This document shows positions 7,382 to 15,751 of a DNA stretch of 33,901 bases, in pieces (within the stretch, counting starts at the first letter, position 1; the number at the start of each line of letters is the position of its first letter). Origin of the DNA: Prevotella sp. (GTDB lineage: Bacteria > Bacteroidota > Bacteroidia > Bacteroidales > Bacteroidaceae); NCBI GenBank assembly GCA_017483805.1, contig JAFUUL010000038.1:1-33901 (forward strand), in the 5' to 3' direction. The notes beneath the pieces were generated by a model, which saw only the letters and a program-made list of their open reading frames with translations, did not search any database and had not been told where the DNA came from. The position numbers were made by a program, and so were the translations under genes.

Positions 7382-8824
7382 TTAGTTGGCAGCCTTCTCC
7401 AGAGCCTCGACCACCTTCTTGATCTCGGCGTCGTCGGGCTGCAGTTCCTGCAGTTTGAGTGCGTTCTCGTAGGCAGCCTTGCTGTCCTTGTTCTTCACGT
7501 AGTAGCGCATCAGATAGGAATAGGCATCAAAGAGACGGCCCTTGTCGGTGTCGTCGATGGTCTCGTGAGCCTTCACCAGTTCGGCCAGACGCTCGAAGTA
7601 GGGCTTGGCCTGACCCTTCGACAGGTCGGCGTCCATCTGGGCGTTGATACGTCCACGCTGCCACAGGCCATACTCCTCGGCATCGGGGAACTTGGCGATG
7701 AGGTTGGCATAGGCCTCGTCGGCACGGGCGAAGGCAGCCATCTTCTCCTCACCCTGCAGGGCGCGGGCGTGGCTGTTGTTCAGTATGCCCAGACCGGCAT
7801 AGTCGGTAGCGTCGGCATCAGCCTTTGCCTCGAGGAACTGCTTGTAACTCTCGATGGCATTGGGGAAGTCCTTCATGCCCTTGTAGGAGTCGGAGATGCC
7901 CTTGTAGAGGTCGGCGTGAAGGCTCTTGTCCTCAGCAGGCAGTGCGAGGGCGGCCTTGAACTTGTCGATGGCCTCCTGGAACTGGTTGTTGCCGAAGTAG
8001 GCCTTACCATAGTTCTGATAGTCGATGTCGTTGATGGTGATGCTGTCCTTGTCCACCTTGGTGAAGAGGGTCTCGGCATACTTGAGGGCCTCGGGGAACT
8101 GCTTGGTCTCGTTGCTGCACATCATGGCGATGCGGTTCATGGTGCCGTTGAGGGGCTCCTTGGCCAGACCGGCCTTCACGATCTCGAGGGCCTTGTCGTA
8201 CTGACGTCCGTGGTAGTTGGACATGGCATACTCGATGAAGTCCATGCGCTTGAGTTGGTCGACGGGCACCTTCGAATAGGCCTCGTTGGCCTTGCCATAG
8301 CGGAGCGACAGGTAGTTGATGTGGCCGATGAGGGCGTCGACGGGATAGTCGGGACGCACACGGCGCAGGTCTTCCAGTTTCTGCACGGCACCCTCCGGGT
8401 CGATCTTACGATAGACGGTGGCATACTTGCGGTAGGCCTCGGGAGCCTTGGGGTCGGCATAGATGGCCTGCTCGTAGTTGATGGCAGCCTCGCCGCCGTC
8501 TTCCTTCATGGCAGCGATGTCGCCCAGCAGCACGTAGGCCGGCGCATAGGTGTTCTTGCTGTTGGCCAGGGCCTGAGTGCAGAACTGGCGGGCGTTGTCG
8601 TAGTCCTCAGCCTCCATCAGCACGCGGCCGATGGCTACGAGATTCTCGTTGTTCTTCTTGTTGGCCTTGACATAGTTCTTAATCTGCTTGGCATAGTCGG
8701 CAGGCTTTGCCTTCACAAGGTTCTTTACGGCATCAATGTCGGCTGCTGTGCCGTCTTGTGCCACTGCGGCCGTGCTGAAACCCATCAGCAGGGCGCTCAT
8801 TACTAAATATTTGATTGCTTTCAT
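7382..8824 (-). CDS. Periplasmic tetratricopeptide-repeat protein of the Ton operon
   Basis: A 480-aa protein with a signal peptide (MKAIKYLVMSALLMGFSTAAVAQ, cleavage near residue 22). The rest is a chain of helical TPR units, for example around 'AYVLLGDIAAMKEDGGEAAINYEQAIYADP', 'NYGKAYFGNNQFQEAIDKFKAAL' and 'SDSYKGMKDFPNAIESYKQFLEA', ending EALEKAAN. TPR proteins act as protein-binding scaffolds; the partner is unknown. It is the last gene of the exbB-exbD-exbD-tonB-PstS-like cluster, 78 nt after the preceding stop, and is followed directly by a strong terminator. By position it may assist the Ton machinery or a process it powers, which is inference only. The ATG at 8824 is the only one giving a good signal peptide. 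Confidence 0.85.
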   Translation of the reverse strand: MKAIKYLVMSALLMGFSTAAVAQDGTAADIDAVKNLVKAKPADYAKQIKNYVKANKKNNENLVAIGRVLMEAEDYDNARQFCTQALANSKNTYAPAYVLLGDIAAMKEDGGEAAINYEQAIYADPKAPEAYRKYATVYRKIDPEGAVQKLEDLRRVRPDYPVDALIGHINYLSLRYGKANEAYSKVPVDQLKRMDFIEYAMSNYHGRQYDKALEIVKAGLAKEPLNGTMNRIAMMCSNETKQFPEALKYAETLFTKVDKDSITINDIDYQNYGKAYFGNNQFQEAIDKFKAALALPAEDKSLHADLYKGISDSYKGMKDFPNAIESYKQFLEAKADADATDYAGLGILNNSHARALQGEEKMAAFARADEAYANLIAKFPDAEEYGLWQRGRINAQMDADLSKGQAKPYFERLAELVKAHETIDDTDKGRLFDAYSYLMRYYVKNKDSKAAYENALKLQELQPDDAEIKKVVEALEKAAN

Positions 8825-8902
8825 AATCTTACCTTTTCTTTTCTGATTTGGTTAGACACTCTGTATGTTTTTTTGATGAAGATATTCTCGTTTGGTTTAA
8901 TC

Positions 8903-9874
8903 TCAATGTATGACCACGTCGCGTACGGAATAGTCGGCACGTCCGGGGAAGAGGCCGGCATTGAAGAAGATGAGTTGCCCCGGGTTGGGCAGCCAGCAGA
9001 AGTTGGCAAAGGCACGGGGCACGCCGTCGCTGCGCGGGTCGATGCAGAGGGCATAGATGGTGCGGATGAAGGGATAGTAGGCGTAGGCGATGTTCCACTG
9101 CGAGGGCTTGTAGGTATTGTCGCGGGTGATCTCCTCTGAGCGGCCCACCTTCATCACGGTGATGTTGCGGCCATAGGTCAGGTTGGTGGTGTCGCGCTGG
9201 TCGTTGAGCCAGATGCTGCCCACCACGCCGATGGCATTCTCGTGGTTCTCCACATACTCCACCACCTCGGCACTGGTCATGGCGGCACGCACGTTGCCGT
9301 CGGTCTTCAGCGGTGTGCCCTGCATGATGGAGTCGACCACATAGCGCACGGTGCTCGACTTAGGATTGTCGAAGGCCACGCGGATGTCGCCCAGGCGGCT
9401 GTCCGGATAGAGTTCCTTCCACTTGGTGACCTCGCCGGACATGATGCGGCGGAAGTTGTCCACGTTGATGAGTGTGTCGGGGTTGGCCTTGTTGACGATG
9501 AGGGCCAGCGCATCGTAGGCCAGGGTGATGACGCGGGGCCGGTATTGTTGTGCTTTGAGCGTGTTTTCTTCGTCGGGTGTGAGGCCGCGTGTGGTGAAGA
9601 CCAGGAAGACCTCCTGGTTCATCAGTTTGTCGATGGCCTCCTGCTCGCTGATGTAGAGCGGGTAGATGGAGTCTCGCTTGCTCTTCATCAGGAAGATGTC
9701 GAGTTCCTCGTTGATGACGGGACTCAGGCTTTCGTCGGCAGCGAAGTAGCGTGCTGCCTCCTTATAGGTATTATCAGAAGGCCTGTTCCCCCCGCAAGAG
9801 GGGAACAAGCCTGTAAAGAGTGTCAATCCAATGAATAAACCAAGGGTATTCCTGAATTGCTTCATCATAATCAT
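8903..9874 (-). CDS. PstS-like substrate-binding lipoprotein
   Basis: A 323-aa protein with a lipoprotein signal: hydrophobic LGLFIGLTLF and lipobox 'GLFPSC' with Cys27. The body matches PstS/phosphate-type solute-binding proteins: 'FTTRGLTPDEE', 'LAYDALALIVN' (about 118-128), 'IMSGEVTKWKELYP' (about 144-157) and 'DNPKSSTVRYVVDSI' (about 169-183), the last corresponding to the anion-binding Ser/Arg segment. PstS normally feeds an ABC importer, but no pstCAB genes are present; instead it sits between tonB and the TPR gene, 9 nt after the tonB stop. It may therefore bind an anion or ligand for something other than a classical Pst system. Two further ATGs (codons 3 and 4) precede the signal sequence, so the exact start is uncertain. 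A 13-bp hairpin covers the lipobox codons (9779-9812). Confidence 0.8.
   Translation of the reverse strand: MIMMKQFRNTLGLFIGLTLFTGLFPSCGGNRPSDNTYKEAARYFAADESLSPVINEELDIFLMKSKRDSIYPLYISEQEAIDKLMNQEVFLVFTTRGLTPDEENTLKAQQYRPRVITLAYDALALIVNKANPDTLINVDNFRRIMSGEVTKWKELYPDSRLGDIRVAFDNPKSSTVRYVVDSIMQGTPLKTDGNVRAAMTSAEVVEYVENHENAIGVVGSIWLNDQRDTTNLTYGRNITVMKVGRSEEITRDNTYKPSQWNIAYAYYPFIRTIYALCIDPRSDGVPRAFANFCWLPNPGQLIFFNAGLFPGRADYSVRDVVIH
9779..9812. repeat. Inverted repeat inside the lipobox region of the PstS-like gene
   Basis: AGGCCTGTTCCCC (9779-9791) pairs with GGGGAACAAGCCT (9800-9812) with one mismatch and an 8-nt loop. It falls exactly on the codons for TGLFPSCGGNRPS. It may have arisen from a dispersed repeat or may modulate translation near the 5' end. 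Confidence 0.6.
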
Positions 9875-9883
9875 CTGTGCAAA

Positions 9884-10735
9884 TTAACTCTGAAGAGTGA
9901 ATGTGACGGGCAAGGTGAACTTCACACGCACGGACGAGCCGTTCTGCTTGCCGGGGATCCACTTAGGCATGGCCTTGATGACGCGGACAGCCTCCTTGTC
10001 GAGTGAGGGGTCAACCGAGCGCACCACCTTGATGTCGCTGATCGAACCGTCGCGCTCTACCACGAACTGGCAGACCACACGTCCCTTGATACCATTCTCC
10101 TCAGCAATAGGAGGATAGCGCAGGTTCTTGCTCAGCCAGCCGTTCAGCACGGCACCGTCGCCATTGTCGCCGGGGAAGCGAGGCATCTGCTCCACCACGT
10201 CGAACACCTTGGTTTCCTCTACTGCGGGCGGAACCTCGTCCACCACTTTCTCATTCACCTTCAGCACGTGCTCTGCCTCGTCACTACCCTGGTCGTAGTC
10301 GATGGCACCGATGGCCACGTCACTCTGGGCGACTTCGTCCTGAGTCTTCGTCACCTGCTCGGGTGCGTCATCTTCCATTTCGTAGGCGGTGAACTTCTCA
10401 GAGTTCATCACGGTCTCCTCAGCCACGAGTTGCTCGAGTTCCTGGATATCGTAGACGATTTCCTCGTCATCCTTCTCCTCCTCCATCTCCTCTTCAATCT
10501 GCTCAAGGGTGACCTCGGTCTCATGCTCTGCGCGGGCAGCAGCAATGGCGTTGGAGGCCACGTTGACCAGCAGGAAGGTGGCAACGATGGTGATCAGACC
10601 TGCGATGAGTGCGAGCATAGCCCACAGGTTGCGCCTGTTTGTGCTCTGACGGATGGCATAGGCACCATAAGCCTCATTCTTACCTTCGAAGACGAGGTCA
10701 ATCCATTTTTGGTCTAATAGATCTATCTTTGACAT
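9884..10735 (-). CDS. tonB: TonB energy transducer
   Basis: A 283-aa TonB with a cytoplasmic N-terminus containing the Bacteroidetes motif 'EGKNEAYGAYAIR' (17-29), one transmembrane helix (about 38-58), a periplasmic linker and a TonB C-terminal domain (about 195-283) with 'YPPIAEENGIKGRV' and 'PKWIPGKQNG'. The linker is rich in Glu (for example EQIEEEMEEEKDDEE at 78-92) rather than Pro/Lys as in enteric TonB. It couples the proton motive force harvested by ExbB/ExbD to outer-membrane TonB-dependent receptors; one such receptor is encoded at the right end of this window, though not in this operon. It is preceded by two exbD genes and followed after 9 nt by the PstS-like gene. Confidence 0.92.
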   Translation of the reverse strand: MSKIDLLDQKWIDLVFEGKNEAYGAYAIRQSTNRRNLWAMLALIAGLITIVATFLLVNVASNAIAAARAEHETEVTLEQIEEEMEEEKDDEEIVYDIQELEQLVAEETVMNSEKFTAYEMEDDAPEQVTKTQDEVAQSDVAIGAIDYDQGSDEAEHVLKVNEKVVDEVPPAVEETKVFDVVEQMPRFPGDNGDGAVLNGWLSKNLRYPPIAEENGIKGRVVCQFVVERDGSISDIKVVRSVDPSLDKEAVRVIKAMPKWIPGKQNGSSVRVKFTLPVTFTLQS

Positions 10736-10756
10736 AGTTCTTTCCGTTTTAATGGG

Positions 10757-11485
10757 TTATTCAATAGTGATGCCATTCTCTGTCAGTATCGGCATATCCT
10801 TGTCGTTGATCTTATCGATCACGTACTTACCGATACAGCAAATCTGCATTTCGTCCAGAATCGTGACAAGGTTGTCGTACGAAGAGTTGTCCAGGGGCTT
10901 GATGTTCACAGCCAGTGTGGGCACCATGTCCTTCTCCTCATAGTTCTTCATGTCCTGATCCACCTTCTCATAGCGCTGCTTGTCGAGTTGGTTGTCGTGT
11001 ACGATGTCTACGTGACCCTTCTTGATCATGATCATAGCGCGGTTGTAGACAGAGTCGTTGGCTTCCTGCTGCGACTTGGGCAGTGCGTTGAACCAGTTGT
11101 CCAGTTGATCCTTGGCGTCCATGAGCACCTTGGTGGGAGCGTGACGGTGGTTGCGGAGCACCTCGCGGATGCCTTCCTTACCCCATGTGGTCTCCTTCAG
11201 GAACTCGGGGTTGCCGAAGTCTTCCTTCTTGTCGACGATGTAGTAGTAGAGTCTGTCGCCGTCAGCCAGATAGATCGTGATGGTCTGCTCTGTCTTCGAC
11301 TTATCCTTATCCTCAGCGGTCATGTTGTCGTCCTTGGCAGGCATGGTCAGGTGCATGGCCTGAGGCTTAGCCAGTGACGTACACAGCATGAAGAAGGTAA
11401 TAAGAAGCATCATCATATCCACCATCGGCGTGAAGTCGACGCGGACATTCATCTTTTTCTGCTTGCTTTCTTTTTTCTTAGCCAT
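10757..11485 (-). CDS. exbD: ExbD-type biopolymer transport protein (second copy)
   Basis: A 242-aa ExbD/TolR-family protein. The Lys-rich N-terminus is followed by 'DFTPMVDMMMLLITFFML', with one membrane helix at about 21-38; Asp23 is the conserved membrane aspartate used in proton translocation. The periplasmic part is long for ExbD (E. coli about 140 aa) and contains 'IKPLDNSSYDNLVTILDEM' near the C-terminus, typical of the family's final helix. It is separated by only 3 nt from the upstream exbD and is likely translated from the same mRNA. Two different ExbDs may form a heterodimer in the ExbB pore, which is inferred from the duplicated gene arrangement common in Bacteroidetes. Confidence 0.9.
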   Translation of the reverse strand: MAKKKESKQKKMNVRVDFTPMVDMMMLLITFFMLCTSLAKPQAMHLTMPAKDDNMTAEDKDKSKTEQTITIYLADGDRLYYYIVDKKEDFGNPEFLKETTWGKEGIREVLRNHRHAPTKVLMDAKDQLDNWFNALPKSQQEANDSVYNRAMIMIKKGHVDIVHDNQLDKQRYEKVDQDMKNYEEKDMVPTLAVNIKPLDNSSYDNLVTILDEMQICCIGKYVIDKINDKDMPILTENGITIE

Positions 11486-11488
11486 ACC

Positions 11489-12160
11489 TTATTCCTCCAA
11501 TTTTTTATACTGTGTAACCAACTTGTAGCGGCTCTCGTTGATGTCCTGCAACTCGGCGATGACCATCTTGACAGCACTGTAGGGAGTCTGCTTGTCAGCC
11601 TTGATGCAGATTTCGAGTTTGGTGGCAGAGACCTCGGTCTTGTCAGCGTCCGAGAGGTCGTTGTACCACTCCTTGTAACCGCTCTTCATCGCTTTCACCC
11701 AGAGTTGGAACTCGCTCATCTTGTCTTCGCGAGTCTGCATACTATCGGTCGGGATACCGGTGGTCTTGAGCACCTTCACCTGCTCCTCGTGCGTCATGTC
11801 GAGGTACTGGGGGAGGTTCTTCACAGGCACACCAATCTGTGTCTCGGCCAGGAAAGCCTTCTTCTGGTCTGCCGTGAGGGTGGTCTCACGCTCGCGGAGC
11901 ATCTGCTCGAGAGCCTTCTCCATCGTCACGGTCTTGTCTGTGGCCACCAGCACTCTGCCCTCGGGGTCGATAGTGATATCGAGCGTGGCAGAAGACGGTA
12001 CCTTCGCCATGGTCTGCGATGCAGGCGTAACGACCTTCACGACCTCATTCTTCACGAAGTTTGCACTCAGCATGAAGAATGTGAGCAGAAGCACCATCAC
12101 GTCCGACATCGGCGTCATGTCGATCCAGACATCGTTCTTCTTAATTTTTATCTTACCCAT
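11489..12160 (-). CDS. exbD: ExbD-type biopolymer transport protein (first copy)
   Basis: A 223-aa ExbD/TolR-family protein with N-terminus MGKIKIKKNDVWIDMTP, membrane helix at about 18-35 and the conserved Asp20 in 'MTPMSDVMVLLLTFFM'. The periplasmic region includes a charged helix (about 75-100) and ends with 'YSAVKMVIAELQDINESRYKLVT'. It differs substantially from the next gene in the periplasmic part, so this is an old duplication or recruitment rather than a recent copy. It lies 31 nt downstream of exbB and 3 nt upstream of the other exbD. Confidence 0.9.
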   Translation of the reverse strand: MGKIKIKKNDVWIDMTPMSDVMVLLLTFFMLSANFVKNEVVKVVTPASQTMAKVPSSATLDITIDPEGRVLVATDKTVTMEKALEQMLRERETTLTADQKKAFLAETQIGVPVKNLPQYLDMTHEEQVKVLKTTGIPTDSMQTREDKMSEFQLWVKAMKSGYKEWYNDLSDADKTEVSATKLEICIKADKQTPYSAVKMVIAELQDINESRYKLVTQYKKLEE

Positions 12161-12191
12161 AGTAGTAATCAGTTTAAAGGGTTAGACAAAA

Positions 12192-13040
12192 TTAAGCCTC
12201 ATCTGCGTGTGTAGCGTTGTAGGTCTGAGCAAGTGAATAACCAATCTCGTCCAGTGCAAACGAAATCTTATCGATGCGGTTGGTGAAGAAGTTATAAGAC
12301 ACAACGGCGAGCCAAGAGGTACCGATACCGAAGGCGGTGTTGATCAGAGCCTCAGAGATACCTGCAGACAGTTCGACAGAGTCACCGCCGCCGCCCTGAG
12401 CCAGAGCCTGGAATGACTTGATCATACCAACCACAGTACCGAGCAGACCGGTCAGAGTACCCAGCGTAACGATGGTAGCGATGATGGGGAGGTTCATGGT
12501 CAGCGTGGGCATCTCAACGGCGATAGCCTCTTCGTGGGCAGCCTGGATGCGTGCGATCTTCACCTCTTTCTTCACGCCCTGAGCGGCATCAGCCTCTTTG
12601 TAAGCCATGACGGTAGCGCGAACGACGTTGGCCACGCTGCCACCCTGTGCGTTGCAGTGCTGCAGAGCAGCGTCGAAGTTGAGGGCCTTCAGGTCGGCCT
12701 TGATCTTAGCCAGGAAGGTAGCCAGTTTCTCCTTACCGATACACTTGCTCAGAGCGAGCACGCGCTCGATGGCCATGAAGATGACGGTGAGCAACAGGGT
12801 GTGGATGACAGGCACGATGATACCACCCTTGTAGATGGTACCCCAGATGTTCAGAGGAGCACCGGCAGAGTCGCCACCCTCGAAGTTTCCGGACTGACCG
12901 AAGTTGAGGAAGAAGTTGAGGAATGCGATAACGGCGCAAATAACGATTACCCAAATAGCATCCTTGATACCAATGCTACTTGTACCTTGAGCCTTAGGGG
13001 CTTTCTTTGCTGCAGGAGCAGCGGCTTGTGTTGTTGCCAT
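12192..13040 (-). CDS. exbB: ExbB/TolQ/MotA-family proton channel
   Basis: A 282-aa inner-membrane protein, first gene of the Ton operon. After an Ala/Lys-rich N-terminus it has membrane helices at about 27-45, 71-92, 184-207 and 228-249. The last two carry the family signature 'GTLTGLLGTVVGMIKSF' (194-210) and 'ALINTAFGI' (231-239). The first helix is additional to the three of E. coli ExbB and is usual for the Bacteroidetes form. ExbB pentamers hold the ExbD dimer and convert proton flow into TonB movement. A TATCTTTG -7 box lies at 13159-13166, giving a leader of roughly 110 nt. Confidence 0.93.
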   Translation of the reverse strand: MATTQAAAPAAKKAPKAQGTSSIGIKDAIWVIVICAVIAFLNFFLNFGQSGNFEGGDSAGAPLNIWGTIYKGGIIVPVIHTLLLTVIFMAIERVLALSKCIGKEKLATFLAKIKADLKALNFDAALQHCNAQGGSVANVVRATVMAYKEADAAQGVKKEVKIARIQAAHEEAIAVEMPTLTMNLPIIATIVTLGTLTGLLGTVVGMIKSFQALAQGGGGDSVELSAGISEALINTAFGIGTSWLAVVSYNFFTNRIDKISFALDEIGYSLAQTYNATHADEA

Positions 13041-13158
13041 AATTGTTTGTTTTTTGAGTTTTAAGTTATTAAAAATTTAAGTTACAATTGTTTTCTATAG
13101 CATTCGTCACGTGCCAACAATGCACCACTGAAGAGGTTCAATGGGCATTTTGACCTCG

Positions 13159-13166
13159 CAAAGATA
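13159..13166 (-). promoter_or_regulatory. -7 box of the Ton operon promoter
   Basis: On the minus strand TATCTTTG matches the Bacteroidetes -7 consensus TAnnTTTG. No clear TTTG is found 19-21 nt upstream, so only the -7 element is supported. The transcript would begin near 13152 and enter exbB. Confidence 0.5.
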
Positions 13167-13246
13167 GTAAATAAATGCGGACTTCGGCAGGGATTAACGA
13201 CTTTTAACTTGTTTTTTAAGTTTTTCCCGCCTGCCCGGTCCGTTTT

Positions 13247-14443
13247 TCATTTCAATTTGCCAAGGGCGTCGCCGATGCGGCGCATGGCCTCGCGGATGTT
13301 GTCATCGCTGGTGGCATAACTCATGCGGAAGCAGTCGGGGTCGCCGAAGGCATCGCCTCCGACGGTGGCCACATGGCCCGTCTCCAGCAGATACATGGCC
13401 AGGTCGGTGCTGTTGGCAATCAGGGCCCCGTCGGGCGTCTTCTTGCCGTAGAAACTCGAGCACTTGGGGAAGAGGTAGAAGGCACCCTCGGGCACGTTGA
13501 CCTCCAGTCCGGGAATCTGCTTGGCCAGTTCGACAATCAGGTTGCGACGGCGCTCAAAGGCCTGGCGCATATCCTCCACGCACTGCTGGCTCTGGGTGTA
13601 GGCAAACTCAGCAGCCTTCTGGCTGACGGAGCAGGGGCCGCTGGTGTACTGGCCCTGCAGTTTGTTGCAACCTTTGACAATCCACTCGGGGGCGGCTATA
13701 TAGCCGATGCGCCAGCCGGTCATGGCATAGGCCTTACTGACGCCGTTGACGATGATGGTGCGCTCCTTCATGCCGGGGAACTGGGCGATAGACTCGTGGC
13801 GACCCACGTAGTTGATGTGCTCGTAGATCTCGTCGGCCAGCACGTAGAGGTCGTCATGCTTTAATATAATGTTCGCGAGTGCGCGTAGTTCCTCTTTATT
13901 ATAGACCGAGCCCGTGGGGTTGCTAGGCGAACAGAGGATCAGCAGGCGGGTCTTGGGGGTGATGGCGGCCTCGAGTTGCTCGGGCGTCATCTTGAAGTTC
14001 TGCTCGAAGGTGGCCTCGACAAACACGGGCGTGCCGCCGGCCAGCAGGGCCATCTGGGGATAACTGACCCAATAGGGAGCAGGGATGATAACCTCCTCGC
14101 CGGGGTTGACCAGTGCCATCACGGTGTTGCAGACGCTCTGCTTGGCACCGTTGCTGACCAGGATCTCGGCCGGCGTGTAGTGCAACTGGTTCTCGCGCTC
14201 CAGTTTGCGGGCGATGGCCTGACGCAGGTCGGGATAGCCGGGCACGGGCGAATAGCGCGAATAGTTCTCATCGATGGCCAGTTTGGCGGCTTGCTTGATA
14301 TGGTCGGGCGTATTGAAGTCGGGCTCGCCCACGCTCATGTTAATCACGTCGATGCCCTGAGCCTTCATCTCAGAACTTTTCTGCGACATTGCCAGCGTGG
14401 CCGAGGGGGCCAGTCGCTGCAAGCGGTTAGATAGTTGTCCCAT
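13247..14443 (-). CDS. Class I pyridoxal-phosphate aminotransferase (aspartate/aromatic type)
   Basis: A 398-aa protein, normal length for fold-type I aminotransferases of the AspC/AspB-like subgroup Ib. Visible motifs: 'SVGEPDFNTP' (37-46) for substrate binding, 'YSPVPGYPDLRQAIA' (64-78), 'CSPSNPTGSVY' (171-181) with the cofactor-contacting Asn, 'LADEIYEH' (202-209) with Asp204 and Tyr207, and 'SKAYAMTGWRIGY' with the Schiff-base Lys237. It transfers amino groups between an amino acid, probably aspartate, and 2-oxoglutarate in the cytoplasm. The precise substrate cannot be fixed from motifs. It is monocistronic: a TACTTTTG -7 box lies just upstream (14472-14479), giving a leader of about 20 nt. 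Confidence 0.9.
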   Translation of the reverse strand: MGQLSNRLQRLAPSATLAMSQKSSEMKAQGIDVINMSVGEPDFNTPDHIKQAAKLAIDENYSRYSPVPGYPDLRQAIARKLERENQLHYTPAEILVSNGAKQSVCNTVMALVNPGEEVIIPAPYWVSYPQMALLAGGTPVFVEATFEQNFKMTPEQLEAAITPKTRLLILCSPSNPTGSVYNKEELRALANIILKHDDLYVLADEIYEHINYVGRHESIAQFPGMKERTIIVNGVSKAYAMTGWRIGYIAAPEWIVKGCNKLQGQYTSGPCSVSQKAAEFAYTQSQQCVEDMRQAFERRRNLIVELAKQIPGLEVNVPEGAFYLFPKCSSFYGKKTPDGALIANSTDLAMYLLETGHVATVGGDAFGDPDCFRMSYATSDDNIREAMRRIGDALGKLK

Positions 14444-14471
14444 TTTCGTTCGATTTGTTTATTTCAACGTG

Positions 14472-14503
14472 CAAAAGTACTCAAATATTTCGTGATTACG
14501 AAA
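14472..14503 (-). promoter_or_regulatory. Promoter of the aminotransferase gene
   Basis: Minus strand TACTTTTG (14479-14472) is a full match to TAnnTTTG. TTTC at 14503-14500, 20 nt upstream, is a one-base variant of the -33 TTTG. It lies between the ribBA stop and the aminotransferase start. Confidence 0.6.
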
Positions 14504-14542
14504 GAAACGTGTCACTTTTTAACTTTTTAACCTTTTCCCCTT

Positions 14543-15751
14543 TCAAAGATGAAGCGTGTGCCCCATGCGCTGCTGCTTGGTCTTCAGGTAGCGCAGGTTG
14601 TACTCGTTGGGCGTCACCTCGATGGGCACGTTCTCCACAATCTCCAGGCCGTAGGCCTCCAGTCCGACGCGCTTCACGGGGTTGTTGGTCATCAGGCGCA
14701 TCTTGTGGACCCCCAGGTGGCGCAGCATCTGGGCGCCGCAGCCGTAGTCGCGCTCATCGGCCTTGAAGCCCAGGCAGAGGTTGGCGTCCACGGTGTCGTA
14801 GCCCTCTTCCTGCAGTTTGTAGGCAGCCAGTTTGTTCATCAGGCCGATGCCGCGGCCCTCCTGCTGCATGTAGACAATGACGCCGCGGCCCTCCTGCTCT
14901 ATCTTCTGCATGGCACGGTGAAGTTGCTCGCCGCAGTCGCAGCGGCGCGAGCCCAGAATGTCGCCCGTCATGCAGGAAGAATGAACGCGCACCAGGATGG
15001 GCTCGTCCTCCTGCCACTGGCCCTTGATCAGGGCGAAGTGCTCCTGTCCGTTGGACTTCTGGCGGAAGGGTATGATGCGGAAGTGGCCATACTCCGTGGG
15101 CATGTCCACCTCCTGCCCCACCTCGATGAGCGACTCCTGCTGGAGGCGGAAGGCGATGAGGTCCTTGATGGTGATGATCTTCAGGCTGTGCTCGCGTGCA
15201 AAAACCTGCAGTTCGGGCATACGGGCCATGGTGCCGTCGTCGTTCATGATCTCCATCAGGGCACCGGCGGGATAGAGTCCCGACAACTTGCACAGGTCGA
15301 CGGCAGCCTCGGTGTGGCCGCTGCGGCGCAGCACGCCGTTGTCCTGGGCATAGAGCGGATTGATGTGGCCCGGACGGCCGAAGGTCTGCGGGGTGCTGGC
15401 GGGATCGGCCAGGGCCCGGATGGTGGCGGCGCGGTCGTGGGCCGAGACGCCGGTGGTGCAGCCCTCCAGTTTGTCGACGGTGATGGTGAAGGGGGTGCCC
15501 AGCACCGAGGTGTTCTCGCTGACCTGTCGGGGCAGGTCCAGTTCCTCGCTGCGGCTGATGGTGATGGGTGCACAGAGCACGCCACGGGCATATTTCAGCA
15601 TGAAGTTGACCATCTCGGGCGTGATCTTCTCGGCGGCACAGATCAGGTCGCCCTCGTTCTCACGGTCCTCATCGTCGACGACGATGACAAACTTGCCCTC
15701 ACGGAAATCCTCGATAGCCTCGGCTATGGTGTTCAGTTTGAATTCGCTCAT
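14543..15751 (-). CDS. ribBA: Bifunctional 3,4-dihydroxy-2-butanone-4-phosphate synthase / GTP cyclohydrolase II
   Basis: A 402-aa enzyme for the two entry reactions of riboflavin synthesis. RibB half (about 1-205): acidic metal/substrate loop '[11 protein letters not shown]' (26-36) and '[11 protein letters not shown]' (143-153). RibA half (about 210-402): '[20 protein letters not shown]' with zinc ligands Cys260, Cys271 and Cys273, and 'QQEGRGIGL' (296-304). I start it at the ATG at 15751 ([16 protein letters not shown]). The frame stays open for 67 more codons upstream, but that part is the 3' end of the LptF/LptG-type gene read out of frame. The ATG overlaps that gene's TGA (ATGA, 15748-15751), so the two are probably translationally coupled. 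No riboswitch is present because the gene is internal to an operon. Confidence 0.95.
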   Translation of the reverse strand: MSEFKLNTIAEAIEDFREGKFVIVVDDEDRENEGDLICAAEKITPEMVNFMLKYARGVLCAPITISRSEELDLPRQVSENTSVLGTPFTITVDKLEGCTTGVSAHDRAATIRALADPASTPQTFGRPGHINPLYAQDNGVLRRSGHTEAAVDLCKLSGLYPAGALMEIMNDDGTMARMPELQVFAREHSLKIITIKDLIAFRLQQESLIEVGQEVDMPTEYGHFRIIPFRQKSNGQEHFALIKGQWQEDEPILVRVHSSCMTGDILGSRRCDCGEQLHRAMQKIEQEGRGVIVYMQQEGRGIGLMNKLAAYKLQEEGYDTVDANLCLGFKADERDYGCGAQMLRHLGVHKMRLMTNNPVKRVGLEAYGLEIVENVPIEVTPNEYNLRYLKTKQQRMGHTLHL

